From assembly GCA_018715885.1 (NCBI GenBank), contig DVKT01000036.1, positions 1 through 64,000 on the forward strand: a DNA stretch of 64,000 nucleotides, read 5' to 3'. The notes beneath the pieces are model-generated. The model was given only the letters and a program-made list of their open reading frames with translations, searched no databases and was not told the DNA's origin. Below, in pieces: positions 25,170-32,041 of the stretch; the first letter of the stretch is position 1, and every line of letters begins with the position of its first letter. Source of the DNA: Caccoplasma intestinavium. GTDB lineage: Bacteria; Bacteroidota; Bacteroidia; Bacteroidales; UBA11471. The translations under genes and the position numbers were made by a program.

Positions 25170-26621
25170 TTACAATATCGGGCTCATGAGCCGGACAAAC
25201 GATTCTATGACTTTGGTAGTCATGGGGCGGCGTTTCCACCGGTTCAACGTGATACGCCGGCATTGTTGCATGTCGCTGATGAAAATTTTCTTCATTTGGG
25301 TTGCTGTTTCGGTACTGTACATGAATGCGTTTATTTCGAAATTATGGTCGAAACTGCGGAAATCGAAGTTGGTCGAACCGATTGTCGAGAATTCATCGTC
25401 GATGATCAGGCTTTTGGCATGCAGGAATCCTCCTTCATAAAAATATACTTTTACACCTGCCCGAAGAATATCTTTCAGATACGATTGCGAAGCATATTGC
25501 AATAGGCGGGAATCACTGTGGCTGGGTATCATGAGGCGTACGTCGACTTTGGCGAGTGCTGCGGCCTGTAACGCTTTGAGCAGACTGTCGGTGGGGAGGA
25601 AGTAGGGAGTCTGTATGTAGATGCATTTTCGGGCGTTTGAGATTGCTTTCAGAAATGAAAATGCGATTTCTTTCCATTCCCCCAACGGTCCGCTGGTGAG
25701 AATCTGTATATCGGTATTCCCCGTTTCTTCGACAGGAGGATAATAATTGGCTTCTGATAGAAACTCTTTTGTGGTGAAACTCCAATCGATCGAGAAAGCC
25801 GTTTGCAGCCCGTAGACAGCCGGCCCTTTGATACGTGCGTGTGTATCGCGCCATATTCCCCAAGAGAGTCCGTTGCGGTAACGGTCGGCTATGTTCATGC
25901 CGCCGATGAATCCTGTTTTTCCGTCGATAATGGCGACCTTACGGTGATTGCGGTAATTGAGTTTATTGGCGAGTTGGGGAAATGAAACTTTGAAAAACGG
26001 ACGTATTTCTATTCCGGCTTTCCGCATGCTTTTGAAGAATTTCGATTTTACCCGCCAGCATCCCACATCGTCGTATAGGACACGTACTTTTACTCCTTGT
26101 TTGGCTTTTTCGATAAGAATATCCTTGATGGTATTTCCCAGGGTGTCGTTATAGAAAATATAGTATTGGAGGTGAATGAACCGGGTCGCTTTCTGCAATT
26201 CCTCGATGAAGGCATCGAATTTGCTCTTTCCTTCGGTAAAAATTTCTATCTGGTTCCGTGCGAAAAGTTTGGTTCCCCCCAGTCGATAACCGAGCTCGAT
26301 TTGTTGCTGGCTTTCGGGTGATAGTTTGTTGCCGGGTTCGAGCACGCCCAAATGTGTCGTGTTATCGGACATTCTTTGCAGAATACGCCTCTTCCGTTTC
26401 GATATCATGCGGGTGTGGCGATATTGCTGGCCGAAAAACAGGTAGAAAATAAATCCGCCTATGGGAATGAAAACCAATACGACAATCCATGCAAGGCTTT
26501 TTACCGGATTGCGATTTTCGAGTACGACGACGATGATTGTAAAAATGATCGTCAGGATAAATCCCGTGTAGACCCCGGAATATAACCAGTCGCTCCATGG
26601 ATAGGTGAAAACTCCGAACAT
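25170..26621 (-). CDS. cls: Cardiolipin synthase (phospholipase D family)
   Basis: The 483-residue protein has two N-terminal membrane helices (GVYTGFILTIIFTIIVVVL and SLAWIVVLVFIPIGGFIFYLF), then two phospholipase D HKD motifs: NHRKVAIIDGKTGFIGG near residue 225 and LHAKSLIIDDEFSTIGSTN near residue 405. This is the bacterial ClsA-type layout. The enzyme joins two phosphatidylglycerol molecules, or a phosphatidyl group and a related lipid, to make cardiolipin in the inner membrane. The gene starts 200 bases downstream of the hairpin described at 26819-26850. A weak -7 element (TATCTTAG) lies near 26653-26660. Confidence 0.93.
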   Translation of the reverse strand: MFGVFTYPWSDWLYSGVYTGFILTIIFTIIVVVLENRNPVKSLAWIVVLVFIPIGGFIFYLFFGQQYRHTRMISKRKRRILQRMSDNTTHLGVLEPGNKLSPESQQQIELGYRLGGTKLFARNQIEIFTEGKSKFDAFIEELQKATRFIHLQYYIFYNDTLGNTIKDILIEKAKQGVKVRVLYDDVGCWRVKSKFFKSMRKAGIEIRPFFKVSFPQLANKLNYRNHRKVAIIDGKTGFIGGMNIADRYRNGLSWGIWRDTHARIKGPAVYGLQTAFSIDWSFTTKEFLSEANYYPPVEETGNTDIQILTSGPLGEWKEIAFSFLKAISNARKCIYIQTPYFLPTDSLLKALQAAALAKVDVRLMIPSHSDSRLLQYASQSYLKDILRAGVKVYFYEGGFLHAKSLIIDDEFSTIGSTNFDFRSFDHNFEINAFMYSTETATQMKKIFISDMQQCRRITLNRWKRRPMTTKVIESFVRLMSPIL

Positions 26622-26818
26622 AGACCTGTTTTGTGCTGGTGTACTTATTGGCTAAGATAATGTTTTTTTTGCAAATCGTAATGGATATGACGACTTTTTT
26701 ACGTTTCGTTATCTTCTTGCTGCGGTTTAACGTAGAATTGTGTGCGTACACGGAAGGTGTTCCATGTATATAATTTGTTTTATATAATCTGTTGAAATTC
26801 AGTTGATAAATAAAATGC

Positions 26819-26850
26819 AAGAAGGAGCTTTTTCGCAAAAGCTCCTTCTT
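26819..26850 (-). terminator. Perfect 14-bp terminator-like hairpin
   Basis: AAGAAGGAGCTTTT pairs completely with AAAAGCTCCTTCTT around a 4-base loop. The U-rich tail is moderate on the minus strand (GCATTTTATTTATC) and poor on the plus strand, so minus is the likelier direction. Confidence 0.55.
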
Positions 26851-26907
26851 TATTAGGTTTTCAATAGGTATTAATTTTTTAAGGTAAAAAAGATTGTTAT
26901 AGGTTAC
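26819..26907 (-). ncRNA. Second candidate small RNA or attenuated cls leader
   Basis: A minus-strand transcript starting near 26907 would be about 90 bases long: a 55-base AU-rich leader, then a perfect 14-bp hairpin (26819-26850) followed by GCATTTTATTTATC. A -33 TTTG and a near-consensus -7 element lie upstream at 20-bp spacing. It has the same plan as the candidate at 4480-4548 (promoter, AU-rich leader, AAG/CTT-based hairpin). It could be a free small RNA or an attenuator of cls, which starts 198 bases further on. Confidence 0.42.
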
Positions 26908-26912
26908 AGAGG

Positions 26913-26944
26913 CAAAGGTGTGCCTTTTTTTTTATACAGCCAAA
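26913..26944 (-). promoter_or_regulatory. Promoter of the second candidate small RNA
   Basis: On the minus strand TTTG (26941-26944) is followed after 20 bases by CACCTTTG (26913-26920), which differs from TAnnTTTG at one base. Spacing equals that of the promoter at 4555-4586. Confidence 0.4.
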
Positions 26945-27060
26945 CGTTTGTTGTGTGTTTTATAACATATTTTAGGTGTAGTAATTACCCTTATTTGGGC
27001 ATAATTTATTTTCATTCAATCTGTTGATTTGTTTTTGAGCCCAAATATGTTTTTTTAATT

Positions 27061-27110
27061 TCGTGTGCGGACACGACGATGTTTTTGTATACATTCGTGT
27101 CCGCGCACGA
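27061..27110. repeat. Nested palindrome: two copies of a TCGTG...CACGA dyad in inverted arrangement
   Basis: The left arm 27061-27076 and the right arm 27095-27110 are reverse complements with one wobble position, so they form a 16-bp stem that can extend inward. Each arm is itself palindromic (TCGTGT-GCGG-ACACGA and TCGTG-TCCGCG-CACGA). There is no U-tract in either direction, so this is not a normal terminator. It lies 14 bases downstream of the glgB stop. Paired operators or a small mobile palindrome are possible. Confidence 0.6.
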
Positions 27111-27123
27111 TAAGGCGAGAGTG

Positions 27124-29136
27124 CTATTTTTTCTTTTGACGTTGCATTACCATGGCCGTGCGTGCCGGGAGGTATAGCAGCAACCATTCTTTCTTATCTT
27201 TCTTATACAGAGGGTCGGGTTGTGTAAAATGCTCGATGTGTTGGTTGATGCGGGCGTAACCGCCAAACTGTGGTTGGTCGCTATCGAGTATGCACCGGTA
27301 GCTGCCTTTGGGAGCCAGTATGCCGTACCCTTCGTATGAGCGTATGGGGCTGAAATTGAATATGAAGATAAAGTCTTTGCGCATAAAAGCCAAAATTTGG
27401 TCTTCACCGCTGTCCCATAATTTTATGATAGGGCTTTTCTCAAAACCGCGTATTCCTTTCACCAATTCTATCATCGCTTTGTCGAAAGCTCCGAGGTAGC
27501 AATATTTCAAGTCTGTTCGGTCTACAAGACTCCATTGTCTGCGGGCATACTTGTAAGACCAGTTGTTTCCTTGCCGGGGGAAGTCGATCAATTCGGGGTG
27601 GCCGAATTCGTTTCCCATAAAGTTGAGGTATCCTCCGTTTATGGTCGAGAGGGTAACCAACCTTATCATTTTATGCAGTGCCATACCCCGGTCTACGGCG
27701 AGGCTGCTGGTGTCGTCTTTCATCATGTGCCAATACATTTCGGCATCGATGAGGCGGAAGATGATGGTTTTGTCCCCGACGAGGGCCTGATCGTGGCTCT
27801 CGGCATAGTTGATGGTTTTTTCATCAGATCGGCGGTTGGTCAGTTCCCAGAAGATACCGGTCGGATGCCACTCTTCGTCTTTTTTCTCCTTGATGGTTTT
27901 TATCCAGAAGTCGGGTATGCCCATAGCCATGCGGTAGTCGAAGCCGATACCTCCGTCTTCGATTTTGGCAGCGAGACCCGGCATACCGCTCATCTCCTCG
28001 GCTATGGTGATGGCGTGAGGGTTTACTTCGTGTATCAACCGATTGGCGAGGGTGAGGTAAGTAATGGCGTTCTCGTCTTGTCCGCCGTCGTAGTAATCGC
28101 CGTATCCACAGAAAGCCTTGCCCAATCCGTGGTCGTAGTAAAGCATGGAGGTTACTCCGTCGAAACGGAATCCGTCGAAACGGAATTCTTCGAGCCAATA
28201 TTTACAGTTGGAGAGCAGGAAATGGATGACTTGGTTTTTCCCGTAGTCGAAACAGAGCGAGTCCCAAGCCGGGTGTTCGCGGCGGTGGTCTCCGTAAAAA
28301 AATTGGTTGGGAGTGCCGTCGAAACGTCCCAGTCCCTCGATTTCGTTTTTCACGGCATGGGAGTGAACGATGTCCATGATGACGGCGATACCGTTTCGAT
28401 GGGCTTCGTCGATAAGGTGTTTCAGCTCGTCGGGAGTGCCGAAGCGTGAAGAGGGTGCGAAGAAGCTCGATACATGGTAACCGAACGATCCGTAGTAAGG
28501 GTGTTCCTGTATGGCCATGATCTGTATGGCATTATACCCGTCGGCGATAATGCGGGGAAGAACTTTTTCGCGGAATTCGTCATAAGAACCGATGCGCTCG
28601 TTTTCTTGCGCCATACCTATGTGGCATTCGTAGATGAGCAGAGGCGATGTATGGGGGATAAATTTTTTCTTTTTGAAGATATACGGTTTCTCCGGAGACC
28701 ATACTTGTGCCGAAAAGATTTTTGTGGTTTCATCTTGCACGACACGGGTTGCCCATGCCGGTACACGTTCGCCTTGCCCTCCTTCCCAGTGCATCGAGAG
28801 CTTATAGAGGTCGAGGTGGTGCAGTTGTTCGGCATCGAGCTTGATTTCCCATACGCCGTTGGATAGGGGTTTGAACCGATAAGCCGGGCGTTCTTTCCAG
28901 TCGGAGAAGTCTCCTATCAAGAATATCTCGGTAGCATTGGGTGCCCATTCCCGTATGATCCACCCGTCTTTTTCGGTACGGTGCAGTCCGAAGTAAAGGT
29001 ATCCGTCGGCAAAGTCGGAAAGCGTACTTTTTTTGCCGCAAAGCTCTTTTTCTTTTTCAAGAGCCGATTGATGACGATGTTCGATTACGGGCGAGAACGG
29101 TTCCAGCCACGGATCGTTTTTTATCAGATTGAGCAT
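27124..29136 (-). CDS. glgB: 1,4-alpha-glucan branching enzyme
   Basis: The 670-residue protein has an N-terminal carbohydrate-binding domain (about 40-150, GLHRTEKDGWIIREWAPNA), a GH13 catalytic barrel and a C-terminal beta domain. Active-site segments are visible: IMDIVHSHAVKNE, the nucleophile Asp in GFRFDGVTSM, the acid/base Glu in ITIAEEMSGMP, and NYAESHDQALVGD. The form resembles the eukaryotic-type branching enzymes (GH13 subfamily 8) common in Bacteroidota. It adds alpha-1,6 branches to glycogen. No other glycogen gene is adjacent. A terminator separates it from the YhcH gene upstream. Confidence 0.93.
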   Translation of the reverse strand: MLNLIKNDPWLEPFSPVIEHRHQSALEKEKELCGKKSTLSDFADGYLYFGLHRTEKDGWIIREWAPNATEIFLIGDFSDWKERPAYRFKPLSNGVWEIKLDAEQLHHLDLYKLSMHWEGGQGERVPAWATRVVQDETTKIFSAQVWSPEKPYIFKKKKFIPHTSPLLIYECHIGMAQENERIGSYDEFREKVLPRIIADGYNAIQIMAIQEHPYYGSFGYHVSSFFAPSSRFGTPDELKHLIDEAHRNGIAVIMDIVHSHAVKNEIEGLGRFDGTPNQFFYGDHRREHPAWDSLCFDYGKNQVIHFLLSNCKYWLEEFRFDGFRFDGVTSMLYYDHGLGKAFCGYGDYYDGGQDENAITYLTLANRLIHEVNPHAITIAEEMSGMPGLAAKIEDGGIGFDYRMAMGIPDFWIKTIKEKKDEEWHPTGIFWELTNRRSDEKTINYAESHDQALVGDKTIIFRLIDAEMYWHMMKDDTSSLAVDRGMALHKMIRLVTLSTINGGYLNFMGNEFGHPELIDFPRQGNNWSYKYARRQWSLVDRTDLKYCYLGAFDKAMIELVKGIRGFEKSPIIKLWDSGEDQILAFMRKDFIFIFNFSPIRSYEGYGILAPKGSYRCILDSDQPQFGGYARINQHIEHFTQPDPLYKKDKKEWLLLYLPARTAMVMQRQKKK

Positions 29137-29175
29137 ACCGTTAGATTTAAGGTGGTTAATAAGGAAAGGAAGAAA

Positions 29176-29204
29176 CGGGCGGCATATAGGAAGGACGCCG
29201 CCCG
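29176..29204 (-). terminator. Terminator between the YhcH-family gene and glgB
   Basis: The 8-bp stem CGGGCGGC/GCCGCCCG has a 13-base loop and is followed on the minus strand by the pyrimidine-rich TTTCTTCCTTTCC. It lies 15 bases after the YhcH stop and 40 bases before the glgB start. Confidence 0.6.
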
Positions 29205-29219
29205 ATAAAGGAGAACTTT

Positions 29220-29666
29220 TTAGATTTTTACTTTTACGATGACTTTGCGGAAGTTGCCTTCGGCTATGCCGGGAGCATGTCCGTCTTCGGGAAAGAAGAT
29301 GGCAAATTCGCCCGGTTGTACATCGATGTAGGTCGTAGGCTTGTCGGCAAAGAATGTGATGTCTTTTTCGGGATTGTACGGGGCGGTCGGCTCTTTCAGT
29401 TCATTGGTCGCTTTCCAGCCCATTGTTTCGACAGCGGTGAGAGGCATCTGTATGTCGATGTATTTGTCATGGGTTTCCATGCGGGCGGCTTCTTTGGTTT
29501 TGCCGGTAGGCTCGGCTACCGAGATGTAGAGTTTATCGCCGTCGAGAACGATTTTACCGGCGGGTACTTTCGAGAAATCGGTGGCTTTGATATAGTCAAA
29601 GGCTTTTTTGAAGAGCGGGTGCAGCGACTCGACCGATGCGGAGTCTTTCAATGAATTCAAAATCAT
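29220..29666 (-). CDS. YhcH/YjgK/YiaL (DUF386) family protein
   Basis: The 148-residue protein has the single-domain cupin-like pattern of this family. It has ARMETHDKYIDIQMPLTAVETMGW near the middle, with the conserved His and Glu ligands, and the closing PGEFAIFFPEDGHAPGIAEG-type metal-site strand with a second His. Family members include the sialic acid anomerase NanQ and proteins of sugar-acid metabolism. The substrate here is not known, and no sialic acid genes are adjacent. It is a single gene with a promoter element at 29738-29745 and a terminator after it. Confidence 0.82.
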   Translation of the reverse strand: MILNSLKDSASVESLHPLFKKAFDYIKATDFSKVPAGKIVLDGDKLYISVAEPTGKTKEAARMETHDKYIDIQMPLTAVETMGWKATNELKEPTAPYNPEKDITFFADKPTTYIDVQPGEFAIFFPEDGHAPGIAEGNFRKVIVKVKI

Positions 29667-29737
29667 GATGCTATTTTTTATAGGTTTGAATAGGATTGTT
29701 ACATGTGTGTCGGGATAAAACCTATTCCGACTTCATG

Positions 29738-29745
29738 CAAATATA
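29738..29745 (-). promoter_or_regulatory. -7 promoter element before the YhcH-family gene
   Basis: On the minus strand this reads TATATTTG, matching TAnnTTTG, about 70 bases before the start codon. No -33 element is clear. Confidence 0.35.
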
Positions 29746-29786
29746 ATCAAATAATTGAGATGATAGCCGTTTCTCCCCTTAAATTT

Positions 29787-31196
29787 TTACCATACGGGGA
29801 GGTTGGGATTTTCGGGGCGGTAGCCGCTGCGTATGCGCCACTCCTGCGGGTAGAGGTTGTTGATGCGGTTGCCCAAGTGATTGCACCAGCCCAGCGGGAG
29901 GCCGTCGCAGGTAACGAGGCGCATGCCGCGCCGGGTATCGGTGAGTGTCGGCCATGTTTCTCGCCGCAGGTAGGCTATGGCTTCGTCGATCGTGAGGGGT
30001 AACGCATCGAAGGCTTCGGTATTGAGGCTGGTCGACAAGGCGAGTGCGTGGTGCGGCTGCCACTCGCGGCCTTTGCGTGAGGCGACAGGTATGCCGCGAT
30101 GTACGATGTCGAACCGGGTGGCGAAAAGATCGTAATCGGGAACGAGCGATGTGGGCAGAGCGGTAACGGATTCGTCGTCGGTGTCGAAAACATATTTTTC
30201 GGGAGCGGAAACCCATGAACGCCATACTTCGGTGTCTCCTTTGGCGGTCGGGCGCTTGTTTCTGTTTTTACCGTTTTTACGGACGGCTCTTTGCAACCAT
30301 TCATCGCGTTCGCATTCGTCGGCGTTGCCCGGTTTGCGTACGATCGCCATGAAAAGCCCCTCGCCCCGGGTATAGTGGGGCATGAACCGGTAAGCGGGCA
30401 GCTCTTTGTCGAGCGAAGGGTGTATGTGCCATGCCGCAGGCGGGGCGGCTGCCAGGGGTGTCGCGTCGAAATGATCGCAAAGGAAACGTATCATATCTTC
30501 GTTTTCTTCCCGGTTGTAGGTACAAGTGCTGTATATGAGCAGACCGCCGGGGCGCAAGGCGTCCCACACGTCGGAGAGTATTTCCCGTTGGCGCTCGGCG
30601 CATACGCCCACTTGTGCCGGCGACCATTCGGTTGTGGCTTGGGTGTCTTTGCGGAACATGCCTTCGCCCGAGCAGGGTGCGTCGACCAGTATCACGTCGA
30701 AGTAGTGATGCAGTTTTCCGAAGTCTGCTGCTGTGTTACGGGTTACGATCGTGTTGTCGTATCCCCATTTTATGACGTTTTCGGCCAGGATATGAGTGCG
30801 GTTGCGCACGACTTCGTTGCACACGACGAGACTCCCGGCGGGAAGGGCCGAGAGGGCGAGCGTGGATTTTCCTCCCGGTGCGGCGCACAGGTCGAGATAC
30901 CGCACCGGCGTGTCGACAAACCGGCGCAGAACGTAATCGAGGAACATCGAAGAGGCTTCCTGCACATAGTATACGCCGCCGTGTAGTCGGGGGTCGAACG
31001 TGAAAGCCGGTCTTGTCTCGATATAATAGGCGTCGCGACACCACGATACGGGCTGGTAGTCGGGTCGTCCGTTACATTTGGCGGGATTGAGCCGCAGGCT
31101 TGTCTGTGGTTCGCTAAGCAGTGCGGTAGCGAAATCGTTGTATTCGTCGCCCAACAGACGGCGCATACGGTCGGTAAACTCGGCAGGTAATTCCAT
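29787..31196 (-). CDS. RsmF/NOL1-type rRNA (cytosine-C5)-methyltransferase
   Basis: The 469-residue protein has the NSUN family pattern. The SAM site reads YLDLCAAPGGKSTLAL, with LVDAPCSGEGMFRK (motif IV cysteine) and YSTCTYNREENE (motif VI catalytic cysteine). The N-terminal RLNPAKCNGRP region is an RNA-binding part. The C-terminal 170 residues resemble the RsmF/PUA-like tail. E. coli RsmF methylates C1407 of 16S rRNA; the exact base here is inferred only by family. The gene diverges from the RsmI-like gene, sharing a compact promoter region at 31225-31242. Confidence 0.88.
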   Translation of the reverse strand: MELPAEFTDRMRRLLGDEYNDFATALLSEPQTSLRLNPAKCNGRPDYQPVSWCRDAYYIETRPAFTFDPRLHGGVYYVQEASSMFLDYVLRRFVDTPVRYLDLCAAPGGKSTLALSALPAGSLVVCNEVVRNRTHILAENVIKWGYDNTIVTRNTAADFGKLHHYFDVILVDAPCSGEGMFRKDTQATTEWSPAQVGVCAERQREILSDVWDALRPGGLLIYSTCTYNREENEDMIRFLCDHFDATPLAAAPPAAWHIHPSLDKELPAYRFMPHYTRGEGLFMAIVRKPGNADECERDEWLQRAVRKNGKNRNKRPTAKGDTEVWRSWVSAPEKYVFDTDDESVTALPTSLVPDYDLFATRFDIVHRGIPVASRKGREWQPHHALALSTSLNTEAFDALPLTIDEAIAYLRRETWPTLTDTRRGMRLVTCDGLPLGWCNHLGNRINNLYPQEWRIRSGYRPENPNLPVW

Positions 31197-31224
31197 ATCT
31201 CGGTCGAATGATTCGGTTTTTGGG

Positions 31225-31232
31225 CAAAATTA
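31225..31232 (-). promoter_or_regulatory. -7 element of the rRNA methyltransferase gene (divergent pair)
   Basis: On the minus strand this reads TAATTTTG, matching TAnnTTTG, about 29 bases before the start codon. It lies two bases from the plus-strand element at 31235-31242, so two polymerases could not occupy both together. Confidence 0.5.
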
Positions 31233-31234
31233 AC

Positions 31235-31242
31235 TATTTTTG
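31235..31242 (+). promoter_or_regulatory. -7 element of the RsmI-like/PEGA-TonB operon (divergent pair)
   Basis: TATTTTTG matches TAnnTTTG and lies 83 bases before the start codon at 31326, so the leader is about 75 bases. It is the mirror partner of the element at 31225-31232. Confidence 0.45.
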
Positions 31243-31325
31243 CCGATAAATCGGCAGAGAGGTTTTCTATTCGGCCGGATAGGTCGTTTTTTACCGTAGA
31301 AGCCTTTGCTAAAATATTTCTCGTT

Positions 31326-32033
31326 ATGCTCGAAGCCGCGCTTTATCTGATACCCGTTACGCTGGGCGACACGCCGCACGACCGTGTGCTGCCCTCTTAT
31401 AATCGTGAAGTAACGGCCGGAATACGCCATTTCATTGTCGAGAACGTGCGTTCGGCACGCCGTTTCCTGAAACGGTGCGACCCGGCGACCGACATCGATT
31501 CCCTTACGTTCTATACACTCGACCGCCACACTCTACCCGAGGCTGTTGCGGGGTATCTTGCACCGCTTGCCGACGGACTTCCCGTCGGGGTGATTTCCGA
31601 GGCGGGCTGTCCCGCCGTGGCCGATCCCGGAGCCGATGTCGTGGCGATTGCGCAGCGCAAAGGCTATAAAGTGGTACCGTTGGTAGGGCCGTCGTCGATA
31701 TTGTTGTCGCTGATGGCTTCGGGGTTCAACGGGCAGAGTTTCGCTTTTCACGGTTATCTCCCCATTGAGGGGGGAGAGCGTGCCAAGACCTTGAAACGGC
31801 TCGAACAACGTATCTATAACGAGGGAGAGACGCAGATTTTTATCGAGACACCTTACCGTAACGACAAGATGGTCGAGGACTGTCTGCGTTATTGTCGTCC
31901 GCAGACACGGCTCTGCATAGCGTTGGGTATCACGACGGGAGAAGAGTCGATACGCACCCTTTCGCTGGCCGAGTGGGCCAAGCGCAAACCGGCGTTGCCC
32001 AAGACGCCTTGTATCTTTCTATTGTATAAGTAA
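31326..32033 (+). CDS. RsmI-like SAM-dependent methyltransferase (tetrapyrrole methylase fold)
   Basis: The 235-residue protein has the tetrapyrrole-methylase layout: an opening AALYLIPVTLGDTPHDRVLP, GVISEAGCPAVADPGADVVAIA with the SAM loop, VVPLVGPSSILLSLMASGFNGQSF and IFIETPYRNDKMVEDCL. These are the RsmI signature segments (E. coli RsmI methylates the ribose of C1402 in 16S rRNA). Compared with full RsmI it is short and lacks the C-terminal helical part, as is typical for a second RsmI paralog in Bacteroidota. The gene is 8 bases upstream of the PEGA-TonB gene and probably cotranscribed. Confidence 0.83.
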   Translation: MLEAALYLIPVTLGDTPHDRVLPSYNREVTAGIRHFIVENVRSARRFLKRCDPATDIDSLTFYTLDRHTLPEAVAGYLAPLADGLPVGVISEAGCPAVADPGADVVAIAQRKGYKVVPLVGPSSILLSLMASGFNGQSFAFHGYLPIEGGERAKTLKRLEQRIYNEGETQIFIETPYRNDKMVEDCLRYCRPQTRLCIALGITTGEESIRTLSLAEWAKRKPALPKTPCIFLLYK

Positions 32034-32041
32034 ACACAATA

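Larger units (their letters stand above)
26622..27123. other. Hairpin-rich intergenic region between glgB and cls
   Basis: The 502 bases contain no believable protein gene. They hold a minus-strand promoter, leader and strong hairpin (26819-26944, candidate small RNA) and a nested palindrome at 27061-27110. The remainder is AT-rich with a weak promoter-like element near cls. Confidence 0.6.

Noticed and set aside
25114..25263. N-terminal extension of the GH43 protein
   Set aside because: The 50 extra residues overlap cls, have no secretion signal and sit before a perfect signal peptide start.
27061..27110. Terminator for glgB
   Set aside because: The hairpin is strong, but neither direction has a U-run after it. 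The nested palindromes suggest another role.
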